This document shows positions 25,965-34,411 of a stretch of DNA of 49,602 nt, one piece after another. The translations under genes were made by a program, and so were the position numbers. The stretch comes from BHER01 sp051652245 (GTDB lineage Bacteria > Bacillota_I > Bacilli_A > Culicoidibacterales > Culicoidibacteraceae), in contig JBOFTV010000014.1 in the NCBI GenBank assembly GCA_051652245.1, forward strand, positions 1-49,602, given 5' to 3'. Position 1 is the first letter of the stretch; the number at the start of each line of letters is the position of its first letter. The notes under the pieces were generated by a model. That model saw only the letters and a list, made by a program, of their open reading frames with translations, did not search any database and had not been told where the DNA came from.

Positions 25965-26402
25965 TTAACGTGTTTTTAAGTAATCTTCTAAGATTAATAC
26001 AGCTGCTACTGTATCAATAACGGTCTTTCTTTTTTTTCGATTCATATCTGCAGATACTAGTATTTTTTCTGCTTGCACTGTTGTTAAGCGTTCATCAACT
26101 AACATTATTTGTGGCTGCTCTACTAGTGCTAATTTATTGAGGTATTTTCTAAGTTTTGTTTCAAATCTAATTGAACGCTCTGCTGAGGGACCAATGGTGT
26201 TATTCATCATCTTTGGATAGCCAATAACATAGGTGTCCACTTCTTTAAAATCAATTATTTGAAAAATATTATCTAAGGCTTTTGTCCATTCATTTTCTTG
26301 GCAGCGCAACGTTTTTAGCGGCTGTGCCATAAATTTCATGACATCACTTTGTGCTAGTCCAATTGTATGACTACCTACATCAAATGCAACAGCTCTTTTC
26401 AT
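25965..26402 (-). CDS. ruvX: RuvX/YqgF Holliday junction resolvase-like protein
   Basis: A 145-residue RNase H-fold nuclease, also implicated in 16S rRNA 5' processing. Metal ligands are seen in AFDVGSHTIGLAQSD near the N-terminus, then VDERLTTVQAEKIL and IDTVAAVLILEDYL. The usual GLDYG is AFDVG, keeping the Asp. It starts 2 bp after the ireB stop, consistent with coupling. Confidence 0.95.
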   Translation of the reverse strand: MKRAVAFDVGSHTIGLAQSDVMKFMAQPLKTLRCQENEWTKALDNIFQIIDFKEVDTYVIGYPKMMNNTIGPSAERSIRFETKLRKYLNKLALVEQPQIMLVDERLTTVQAEKILVSADMNRKKRKTVIDTVAAVLILEDYLKTR

Positions 26403-26404
26403 TA

Positions 26405-26656
26405 CTATTCTCCTTGCAAATAAACACGCAATAACTCTTTGATTATTTCATCTCTATTAATTCTTCGAATAAGGTTTCTAGCATCATTATGTCGGGGAAT
26501 ATAAGCCGGATCTCCCGAAAGTAAATAGCCCATAATTTGCTCAATTGCATTGTAATTTTTATCCTCCAACGTGTGATACACAGACAATAATATTTCTCTT
26601 GTTTCATCACTTTTTAGTTCACTTACATCAAATTGAATTGTTTTATCTAAACTCAT
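26405..26656 (-). CDS. ireB: IreB-family regulatory phosphoprotein
   Basis: An 83-residue protein (UPF0297, YrzL). In Enterococcus, IreB is a substrate of the IreK Ser/Thr kinase and affects cephalosporin resistance. The family blocks are DKTIQFDVSELKSDETREIL, a Thr- and Tyr-containing VYHTLEDKNYNAIEQIMGYL, and SGDPAYIPRHNDARNLIRRI followed by RDEIIKELLRVYL. It is the second gene of the operon, after alaS. The kinase gene is not in this window. Confidence 0.95.
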   Translation of the reverse strand: MSLDKTIQFDVSELKSDETREILLSVYHTLEDKNYNAIEQIMGYLLSGDPAYIPRHNDARNLIRRINRDEIIKELLRVYLQGE

Positions 26657-26684
26657 GTTTTATTCCTCATTCCTTTTTATATTA

Positions 26685-29315
26685 CTATTTTACCAAATTG
26701 GCTTTAACGATCGCTAAAATTTCGGCTTCTGTAATTTCACAGTCTGCAGTCGCCTGAGCAATTTCAGCTTTTCCGCCACCACGACTACCAAAGGCCGTAT
26801 TTATTTCTGTGACGAGTAAATTACTTTTAATTATTTCTGTTTGATTTTTAGAAACAGCAATAACAATATTTGTTTGCTCACCAATTTTACCAATCAAAAC
26901 AGTACAATATGTCTCCAACTTATCTTTGATTATATCTACCTGCAACTTAAGCATTGGTATTGTTCCCTCACCAAATGTCTTTATAATAACGGCGTGAGAA
27001 CCTATCATAATTGGGTTATTAATTGCTTCTAGGATACGCACTTGTGCCGTTTTTAGCTCAACTTGTTTAAGTTCACTTTCTAACCTTTTATTGCTGTGAA
27101 CCAATTGTCCAGCAAAATCAACAATATCTGCGACATGCTTTCTTTTGAATTTTTTTTGGACATTACGAGCAATCGTTTCAATTTCTTTTAAATGCGTGTA
27201 AGCAACTTTTGACGTAACAGCTTCAATCCTCCTTACCCCAGATCCAATTCCACTTTCACTAACAATCGTAAAAACACCGATTTCAGCTGTGTTTTCAACA
27301 TGAGTTCCACCACATAACTCAATACTATCAATGGCTTTAACCACGCGAACCATATCACCATATTTTTCACCAAAAAGGGCCATTGCACCTAACTTCTTTG
27401 CCTCTTCGATTGCTAATGTTTCTGTTGTTACTGGTGCCGATTCCCAAATTAGCTCATTTACTTTCTGTTCTATTTTTTGTAATTGTTGCTGTGAGAGTGG
27501 TTCAAAATGCGTAAAATCAAATCGCAGTCTTTTTTCATCTACGCTTGATCCTGCTTGTTCGATATGCGCCCCAATAGCTGTTCGCAAAATATGTTGTAAT
27601 AAATGCGTTGCTGTATGATTTTTCTGTATTGCTTTTCGTTGATTTATATCAATAATCGCCGTATATTCTGATGTTAAATCTAACTTTCCTTCAATAACTT
27701 TCACTGTGTGAATAAATTGGCCATTGGGTGCCTTATTAACTGAATTCACTCTGATAATACTGCGCTCATTAACTAAGGTACCAGTATCATAAATTTGTCC
27801 TCCACTTTCGGCATAGAATGGTGTTCGATTTAAAATGACCGCACCAATTTCATTGCATTGCAATAGTTTTACAGCTTCAGCATCTTTAACAATTAATAGT
27901 GCTTGTGCTGTGGTCTCATATGTATCATACCCGACAAATTGACTTTTAGTGTCAAATTTCTGCAGGACATCCCCCTGAACCTGCATTGAATCATGGCTAA
28001 CTCTTGCATTTCTTGCCCGTGTTTTCTGCTCTTGGAGATACTTGTTAAATTCGTCAACATTAACACTATAACCTAATTCTTGAGCACATTCCAATGTTAA
28101 TTCAATCGGAAAACCATATGTATCTGATAGTGTAAAAGCATCCATGCCTGAAAGGACATTACCTGTTGTTTTACCAAGCAATTCTTCTAGCTTCTTTTCA
28201 CCATCTGTTAGTGTTGCTAAAAACTTTTCTTCCTCGGAAAAAATAACCTTCTCAATTAGCGACCGTTTCCCATATAAGTATCCGTAGTATCCCCCCATCA
28301 CATCAATTACACTATGTGTTAGCTCGTATAAAAAAGGCTTGTGCACGCCTAATTTTTTAGCAAAGCGCGATGCGCGGCGTAAAAGTCTTCTAATCACATA
28401 TCCACGGCCTTCATTAGAAGGTAGCGCCCCATCTGCAATAGCAAAAATAACGGCCCGTGTATGGTCAGCAATTAGCTTAAATGCTGATTTTTGCTGTGGT
28501 GTTGCCTCCAGATAAATAATATTTGTCTGCACCTCAATTTGGGCAATAATTGGTAAAAATAAATCTGTTTCAAAATTTGTTTCTCCCTGCTGAATAATTG
28601 ATACCATTCGTTCTAATCCCATGCCAGTATCAATATTCTTAGTCGGCAATTCTAAATATTCAGCTCTTGTTTTCCCCTTTTGCGAATTATATTGTGATAG
28701 CACAATATTCCAAATTTCAATGTAACGATCATTTTCCCCACCAACAAACAATTCTTCTTTTGGTGCATCAAATTCGAACGCTGGTCCGCGATCATAGAAA
28801 ATCTCTGTACATGGTCCACAAGGTCCCTCACCTATTTCCCAAAAATTATCTTCACACATCACAATTTGTGCTTCTGGAAGCTTAATAATATTCTTCCACA
28901 CATCATAAGTTTCATCATCACCAGGATAAACAGTTACATATAATTTATCTTTATCAAACCCAACCCATTGCTTATCTGTTAAAAATTCCCAACCATAGAC
29001 AATTGCATCTGTCCGAAAATAATCACCGATTGAAAAATTCCCTAACATTTCAAATAATGTATGGTGGCGTGCTGTCACACCAACATTTTCGATATCATTT
29101 GCACGCAGCGATTTTTGTGCATTAACAATTCTTCTTGAGCTTGGAATTTCTGTTCCATCAAAATATTTCTTTAATGCTGCAACGCCACTATTAATCCACA
29201 GTAAAGATGGATCATCTTTAGGCACAAGTGAGCTACTTGGTTCTATTGCATGCCCTTTCGTCTTAAAAAAATCTAAAAATAATTGTCTTATTTCTGTACT
29301 TGTTCTATATTTCAT
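26685..29315 (-). CDS. alaS: Alanyl-tRNA synthetase
   Basis: An 876-residue class II synthetase. The catalytic core starts EIRQLFLDFFKTKGH and contains the motif 2 region. The editing domain has the zinc site in NHTATHLLQHILR and CGGTHVENTAEIG. The C-terminal C-Ala domain has the GSRGGGKAEIAQATA tail. It has no T-box leader; a short 5' UTR follows an extended -10 promoter. It is the first gene of alaS-ireB-ruvX-yrzB-mltG. Confidence 0.99.
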   Translation of the reverse strand: MKYRTSTEIRQLFLDFFKTKGHAIEPSSSLVPKDDPSLLWINSGVAALKKYFDGTEIPSSRRIVNAQKSLRANDIENVGVTARHHTLFEMLGNFSIGDYFRTDAIVYGWEFLTDKQWVGFDKDKLYVTVYPGDDETYDVWKNIIKLPEAQIVMCEDNFWEIGEGPCGPCTEIFYDRGPAFEFDAPKEELFVGGENDRYIEIWNIVLSQYNSQKGKTRAEYLELPTKNIDTGMGLERMVSIIQQGETNFETDLFLPIIAQIEVQTNIIYLEATPQQKSAFKLIADHTRAVIFAIADGALPSNEGRGYVIRRLLRRASRFAKKLGVHKPFLYELTHSVIDVMGGYYGYLYGKRSLIEKVIFSEEEKFLATLTDGEKKLEELLGKTTGNVLSGMDAFTLSDTYGFPIELTLECAQELGYSVNVDEFNKYLQEQKTRARNARVSHDSMQVQGDVLQKFDTKSQFVGYDTYETTAQALLIVKDAEAVKLLQCNEIGAVILNRTPFYAESGGQIYDTGTLVNERSIIRVNSVNKAPNGQFIHTVKVIEGKLDLTSEYTAIIDINQRKAIQKNHTATHLLQHILRTAIGAHIEQAGSSVDEKRLRFDFTHFEPLSQQQLQKIEQKVNELIWESAPVTTETLAIEEAKKLGAMALFGEKYGDMVRVVKAIDSIELCGGTHVENTAEIGVFTIVSESGIGSGVRRIEAVTSKVAYTHLKEIETIARNVQKKFKRKHVADIVDFAGQLVHSNKRLESELKQVELKTAQVRILEAINNPIMIGSHAVIIKTFGEGTIPMLKLQVDIIKDKLETYCTVLIGKIGEQTNIVIAVSKNQTEIIKSNLLVTEINTAFGSRGGGKAEIAQATADCEITEAEILAIVKANLVK

Positions 29316-29357
29316 ATGTCTATTTCGCTCCTTCGACTTTTGTTTATATGTGGATTA

Positions 29358-29366
29358 ATTATACCA
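29358..29366 (-). promoter_or_regulatory. Extended -10 promoter of alaS
   Basis: TGGTATAAT on the minus strand (-10 at 29358-29363), about 43 bp before the alaS ATG. No good -35 is present, and AAGGAG precedes the start codon. Confidence 0.65.
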
Positions 29367-29392
29367 TTTATAGCTCCATTTTCCCATAAAAA

Positions 29393-29434
29393 ATGACTTT
29401 TTATTGATTTCATTAAAAAATCATAAAAAGTCAT
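29393..29434 (-). terminator. Terminator overlapping the recD2 stop codon
   Basis: ATGACTTTTTAT (29393-29404) pairs perfectly with ATAAAAAGTCAT (29423-29434), and the minus strand continues with a T run. The last codons and TGA stop of recD2 are part of the hairpin. Confidence 0.8.
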
Positions 29435-31751
29435 ACGGCTCTACCCCTTCTAATTGCTCACCAATAACACCTAAATTAAGTGCCTCTGTGATTGTCTCTG
29501 GATCACTATTATCAAATTCTTCCGTTGTTAAAAATGATTTTAGGAGCGTAATTCGCTGATTTTGGTGATTATTTTTGATGGCTTCAATTAGTGACTGCTT
29601 CTGCCCTAGTATTACTAGTGAATGCTTTGCTCTTGATGCGCCCGTATAAAGCAGCTGGCGATATAGCATAATTGAATATTGATGAAAAATTGGCATAATG
29701 ATAATTGGAAACTCACTACCTTGTGATTTGTGAACTGATATACAATAAGCATGCCTAATTAATTTCATTTCTTCCTGTGTATAAATCACATAATTGCCAT
29801 TAAAATCAATCACAATTTCGTATGTTTTCTCCGTTATTTTCTCAATTGAGTCAATTCGACCGATATCACCATTATAAACATCTAATTCAGGCATGTTTTT
29901 CAATTGAATAATCTTATCATTTGGTAGAAATGATACCTTTTCATTCTGCCAGAAGCGTTCATCTGCTTCATAGGTATCTGGATTAAAGAACTTCTGTAAG
30001 TGACTATTAATAGTATCAATACCAACTTGGCTCTTATAAAGAGGGGCCAAAATTTGAATTTGATTGACGTTATAACCCTTTTTGGTAGCATTTAAGCAAA
30101 TTTTTTCTAATGCTTGCAGTAACTGCTGTGGGCGAAGTTCAAGAAAACTATAATCTGCTGATTGCTGAAAATAAATATCGGAGACCACACCTTCATTAAT
30201 AGCTGCTGCAACATCAATAATTGTTGAGTTCTCTTTTTGGCGGAATATTTTTTTCAATGGTAGCATCGAAAAAGTATTTGATGCTAAACTATCCGAAAAA
30301 AATTGGCCGGTTGAAACGGAAGGGAGTTGGTTTTTATCGCCAACAATGATTATATGCTTTAAGTTTGGCAAGGCTTTTAGCAACGCATTGGCAAGCCAAA
30401 TATCAATCATTGATGCCTCATCAACAATGACAAATTGAATATCACTCATCGGATTTTCATCGTTATAACGATAGCTGTTATTATGTTTATCCCAGCCAAG
30501 AAAACTATGAATTGTCCGCGCTGAAAAATGTGTAGCATCTTGCATCCGCTGTGCAGCTCTCCCCGTTGGTGCAAGCAGCGCAATATGGTTTTCAATTTGC
30601 TCATCACTTAATCCTTTGGTTTTTTCAAGCAGCATATATATTTCTAACACGGCTCTAATAATTGTTGTCTTCCCTGTTCCAGGCCCACCGGTAATTAAAA
30701 AGACCGCATCTGTAAATGCCTGGTTCATTGCTGCTTTTTGGTGTTCATCATAAGTGATACCAAAGCGCTCTTCACATTGTCCAATATAATTTTCAATATG
30801 ATGCGCATACTGATGCTCTTGCTGATTCCTTTCTTTTAGCAGCAGTAACTGTAGCGAAACTTGCTTTTCAGTATAGTAAAAAAAATCAAGCGCATAACCC
30901 GTATCAAACTCATATACTTTTTTTAATGTAATTAGCTTTGCTAAGGCACTGCTGAAATCTTCGTTAACTGTGGTTCCATAGCTATCTTTTGCCATTTCAG
31001 CCATAATCATTTCCTTGGTTATAACACTATTTCCCGTTTGATAGCATAGCTTTTTAATGTAATACGTAATTGCATAACCAATTCGATGTATCTGTTGCTG
31101 CGGAAAATGCTGTTCAACAATTTTATCAATGACTTTTATACTGATACCATCAAAATCGTCTAAAATTTGATAGCAATTTGTTTGGACAATTATCTGTAAA
31201 TCTTCGCGATAATGTTCATGTAATTGTGAAACAATATGTGATGGAAAACCATATTTAATTAGTTCAAAAAAATATGTTTGGACCACTTGTTCACCTTTAA
31301 TTGCCATTTGTAGTAATGCTGCTTTTTCACTATTCCAGCGGTTTGCACTAAAATCAGTAAATATTTCTAGATCCCCTGTTGCGATCTGCTCAAGCATATT
31401 TGAACCAAGATGGTCATATAATTGCTCGATGGTTTTGATCCCTATCCCTTTAATTTTCAGGTTTTTAATATAGTGGACAACATTATCTTTTTCCTTGGGC
31501 ATAATTTCATGCATACTCACTGCCTGAAATTGATATCCATATTTAGGATGCTCTGTAAAATTACCCGAAAAACAATATTGGTGATTAACTGCCAAATCAA
31601 TGAAGTTACCAGTAACTGTTAAAGTTTCACCAACCGCATAATTTTCTACCGATTGTAGCATTTTTACACGAATAATATAATAATTACTCTCGTCCGAATG
31701 AAAAATTTGTTGGATAAATTCTGCCTCAATTTGAATAAAATTTACTTCCAT
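29421..31751 (-). CDS. recD2: RecD2-type 5'-3' DNA helicase
   Basis: A 776-residue superfamily 1B helicase lacking RecB and RecC partners, linked to replication fork maintenance and mismatch repair in Gram-positives. An N-terminal OB-like region (about 1-85) and helix-hairpin-helix segments (about 90-230) precede Walker A ITGGPGTGKTT (353-363). Later come the GRAAQRMQ motif, DEASMIDIWLANAL (Walker B), VGDKNQLPSVSTG and the C-terminal SVHKSQGSEFPIII. It lies between mnmA and alaS, the same neighbourhood as B. subtilis yrrC. It starts 15 bp after mnmA. Confidence 0.97.
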   Translation of the reverse strand: MEVNFIQIEAEFIQQIFHSDESNYYIIRVKMLQSVENYAVGETLTVTGNFIDLAVNHQYCFSGNFTEHPKYGYQFQAVSMHEIMPKEKDNVVHYIKNLKIKGIGIKTIEQLYDHLGSNMLEQIATGDLEIFTDFSANRWNSEKAALLQMAIKGEQVVQTYFFELIKYGFPSHIVSQLHEHYREDLQIIVQTNCYQILDDFDGISIKVIDKIVEQHFPQQQIHRIGYAITYYIKKLCYQTGNSVITKEMIMAEMAKDSYGTTVNEDFSSALAKLITLKKVYEFDTGYALDFFYYTEKQVSLQLLLLKERNQQEHQYAHHIENYIGQCEERFGITYDEHQKAAMNQAFTDAVFLITGGPGTGKTTIIRAVLEIYMLLEKTKGLSDEQIENHIALLAPTGRAAQRMQDATHFSARTIHSFLGWDKHNNSYRYNDENPMSDIQFVIVDEASMIDIWLANALLKALPNLKHIIIVGDKNQLPSVSTGQFFSDSLASNTFSMLPLKKIFRQKENSTIIDVAAAINEGVVSDIYFQQSADYSFLELRPQQLLQALEKICLNATKKGYNVNQIQILAPLYKSQVGIDTINSHLQKFFNPDTYEADERFWQNEKVSFLPNDKIIQLKNMPELDVYNGDIGRIDSIEKITEKTYEIVIDFNGNYVIYTQEEMKLIRHAYCISVHKSQGSEFPIIIMPIFHQYSIMLYRQLLYTGASRAKHSLVILGQKQSLIEAIKNNHQNQRITLLKSFLTTEEFDNSDPETITEALNLGVIGEQLEGVEPYDFL

Positions 31752-31766
31752 GCTACACCTGCTTTC

Positions 31767-32894
31767 TTAGAGATAATCCAGTTTTTGTCCAGCCTTAAAT
31801 ACTGCTTCTATGGTTGCCCCACCTAAGCAGATATCACCATCGTAAAAGGCAACTGCTTGGCCGGGAGTGATTGCTTTTACGGGAGCTTCAAATGATACTG
31901 TTACAGTATCATTTTCATGGTTTTCTACACTGACTTCAATATCTGCTTGGCGATAGCGAAATTTGGCTGTACATGAAAATGATGATTTTAGTCCATAGTC
32001 TTCTGCAATCCAATTAATACCACTAGCTATCAGTGAGTCACTGTATAGCAATGATAAATTTTCGTCATTTGTGACCAATAAATGATTTTCAACAATATTT
32101 TTGCCATAGACAAACCATGGTCCACCTTTACCACCTATGTTTAAGCCACCTCTTTGCCCAATTGTATAATACATCAAGCCGCTATGTTCACCAATTATCT
32201 TCCCCTCCATATCACAGATTTTCCCAGGTTGTGCAGGTATATAATTGGATAAGAATTCTTTAAAGTCTCTTTCCCCAATAAAACAAATGCCCGTGCTATC
32301 TTTCTTTGTAGCTGTGCTTAATTGAGCTTTTAGCGCAATCGCTCTAATTTCTGGTTTAGTATACCCTCCTAAAGGAAAAAGAATATCCGCTAATTGCCAA
32401 TTACTGAGCTGTGAAAGAAAATAAGTCTGATCCTTGTTTTGATCAACTGCTCGACTAAGTGTTGCAACACCAGCTAAATGACTAACTTTAGCATAATGCC
32501 CAGTAGCAACATAATCTGCACCTATTTTTTTAGCATAAGCTAAAAAAGCCTTGAATTTAATTTCTTTATTGCACATAATATCGGGATTAGGTGTCCGATA
32601 CTTTTTATATTCAGCAATAAAATAAGCAAACACCTTTTGCCAATATTCTTCCACAAAATCAATAAGCTCACACGTAATTCCGATTGTTTGACAAACATCT
32701 AGTACGTCTTGATAATCTAATTCTGCTTGGCAGATGGTCTGATTTACCGTTGGGTTCCCACGAACATCATTATTTAGAGCGCTATCCCAGTTTTTCATGA
32801 AAACACCATGGACTTCATATCCTTCTTGTTTTAATAAATATGCCGCTACACTTGAGTCAACCCCCCCACTCATACCAACAATAACTTTCTTCAT
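31767..32894 (-). CDS. mnmA: tRNA 2-thiouridylase MnmA
   Basis: A 375-residue enzyme that inserts sulphur at U34 of Lys, Glu and Gln tRNAs. It has the P-loop GMSGGVDSSVAAYLL, the catalytic Cys in NPDIMCNKEIKFKAF and the second Cys in STGICFIGERDFKEFL. Sulphur would come from a cysteine desulphurase. The frame is open to 33002, but the ATG at 32894 gives the standard N-terminus MKKVIVGMSGG and has AAAGGAAG upstream. It probably forms an operon with recD2. Confidence 0.97.
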   Translation of the reverse strand: MKKVIVGMSGGVDSSVAAYLLKQEGYEVHGVFMKNWDSALNNDVRGNPTVNQTICQAELDYQDVLDVCQTIGITCELIDFVEEYWQKVFAYFIAEYKKYRTPNPDIMCNKEIKFKAFLAYAKKIGADYVATGHYAKVSHLAGVATLSRAVDQNKDQTYFLSQLSNWQLADILFPLGGYTKPEIRAIALKAQLSTATKKDSTGICFIGERDFKEFLSNYIPAQPGKICDMEGKIIGEHSGLMYYTIGQRGGLNIGGKGGPWFVYGKNIVENHLLVTNDENLSLLYSDSLIASGINWIAEDYGLKSSFSCTAKFRYRQADIEVSVENHENDTVTVSFEAPVKAITPGQAVAFYDGDICLGGATIEAVFKAGQKLDYL

Positions 32895-32961
32895 GCTTGC
32901 AAACTTCCTTTCAATCTTTATTTCGTGATTTTTTTTTATTTTATAAAAATATTTCCTTCCT

Positions 32962-32970
32962 ATTATACCA
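32962..32970 (-). promoter_or_regulatory. Extended -10 promoter of mnmA-recD2
   Basis: TGGTATAAT on the minus strand (-10 at 32962-32967), about 67 bp before the mnmA start. It also supports rejecting the longer mnmA reading frame, which would begin upstream of the promoter. Confidence 0.6.
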
Positions 32971-33107
32971 TGTGCATCGCAAAAAATCTGCCTAATTACC
33001 ATTTTTTTAGGACTCCTTCGTCAAAAAAAACCGGATGTTTTATCCTGCTATTGATTTCTTTTTTTACTATTTTATTGTATAATTAGGTTGAAGGAGCTGT
33101 TTTGCCT

Positions 33108-34346
33108 ATGACTTTTAATACTTTACCTCTTGCTGAGCGCATTAGACCAAAAACTTTTGAGGATTTTTATGGGCTAGAAAAATTATATGATAAATATCCT
33201 TTTTTAAAAGCAATGATTGAACATAAGTTTTATCGCTGTTGTATTTTTTATGGACCTAGTGGAAGTGGGAAAACAACATTTGCTAAGCTTCTTTTAGCAT
33301 CAAGTCCTCTTAAAACATTTGAATTAAATGCTGTTAGCTCTAATAAAATGATGATTGAAACAGTTATCACAGAATCAAAAAAAGAACCTGTGTTGCTCCT
33401 ATTAGATGAAATTCATAGGCTAAATAAAGATAAACAAGAGTTATTACTTCCTGTAATTGAAAGTGGTGCTGTTGTCCTTTTTGGCTTAACAACTGTTCAT
33501 CCCTATACTTCAATTCCAGCTAGTATTCGCAGTCGTGTAAGCATCTATCATTTCGAAGAAAATTTGCAAGACACGGTTGTTGCAGCGCTTCAACATGCTA
33601 ATAAATCCGATGCCTTATTACAGGAATTTTCCAAAAAAGTTGATGATGATGTCTATTTAGCGATTGCTAGCGCTGCTAGTGGTGATATCCGCTTTGCAAT
33701 GAATACACTTGAGGAGCTCATCATTTCAACAGCATCACCACACATTACGCTAACGACTTTTGGGGCAATGAACACTAGTATCCATTTAGCAGAAGATATC
33801 ACAAAAATGCATTATGACCTTCTTTCAGCCCTCCAAAAATCCATTCGTGCATCGAATGCCGATGCGGCAATTTATTGGTTAATTAGACTGGCACAAAGTC
33901 AGGATTTAGCAACAATAACACGCCGGCTAATTGTCATTGCCTTTGAAGATATTGCTTTTGGTAATCCTGCTGTTTGCTCACGCGTACTTGATGCAACGCT
34001 TGCAGCTCAAAGCGTTGGTTTCCCTGAAGCAATTTACCCACTCGCTTACATTACTGCAGAGCTTGCTTTATCGCCCAAATCGCGGACTGTGACAAATGCA
34101 ATCAAAAGAAGCCAGGATATTTTCACTAAAACCGGAAATCTTGACATTCCTGAGGTTCTCAAATTAAGAACAATTGATCGGAGGCAAACATATAACTACA
34201 GCACACCGTCCAGCTGGTCCACTTATGCATATCTGCCACCTTCACTCCAAAAATATAATTTCTTTGATTTTAATGAAGAGCTTCGGAGCGGAAAATTTGA
34301 AAGCCAGCTAAAGACTTTCTATGAAAAAAATAAAACGCCACGCTAA
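33108..34346 (+). CDS. rarA: RarA/MgsA-type AAA+ recombination factor
   Basis: A 412-residue AAA+ ATPase related to clamp-loader subunits, which acts at stalled forks. The N-terminus LAERIRPKTFEDFYGLEKL is typical. Walker A is FYGPSGSGKTTFAK, Walker B LLLDEIHRLNKDKQE, sensor 1 LFGLTTVHPYTSI, and GDIRFAMNTLEEL is the lid helix. The C-terminal tetramerisation domain has DIAFGNPAVCSRVLDA and GFPEAIYPLAYITAELALSPKS. A TTG at 33102 lies closer to AAGGAG (5 nt) than the ATG chosen (11 nt), so the start is uncertain by two codons. It is monocistronic, with TATAAT at 33078-33083. Confidence 0.94.
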   Translation: MTFNTLPLAERIRPKTFEDFYGLEKLYDKYPFLKAMIEHKFYRCCIFYGPSGSGKTTFAKLLLASSPLKTFELNAVSSNKMMIETVITESKKEPVLLLLDEIHRLNKDKQELLLPVIESGAVVLFGLTTVHPYTSIPASIRSRVSIYHFEENLQDTVVAALQHANKSDALLQEFSKKVDDDVYLAIASAASGDIRFAMNTLEELIISTASPHITLTTFGAMNTSIHLAEDITKMHYDLLSALQKSIRASNADAAIYWLIRLAQSQDLATITRRLIVIAFEDIAFGNPAVCSRVLDATLAAQSVGFPEAIYPLAYITAELALSPKSRTVTNAIKRSQDIFTKTGNLDIPEVLKLRTIDRRQTYNYSTPSSWSTYAYLPPSLQKYNFFDFNEELRSGKFESQLKTFYEKNKTPR

Positions 34347-34364
34347 CGCTTTTTTCACAGTAGA

Positions 34365-34406
34365 AAGAAGCTAGATTCCGATTTAACCATTGGAATCTAG
34401 CTTCTT
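34365..34406. terminator. Shared terminator of rarA and ileS
   Basis: AAGAAGCTAGATTCC (34365-34379) pairs with GGAATCTAGCTTCTT (34392-34406), a perfect 15-bp stem followed by TT. It lies between the convergent rarA and ileS genes. Confidence 0.9.
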
Positions 34407-34411
34407 TTCAT

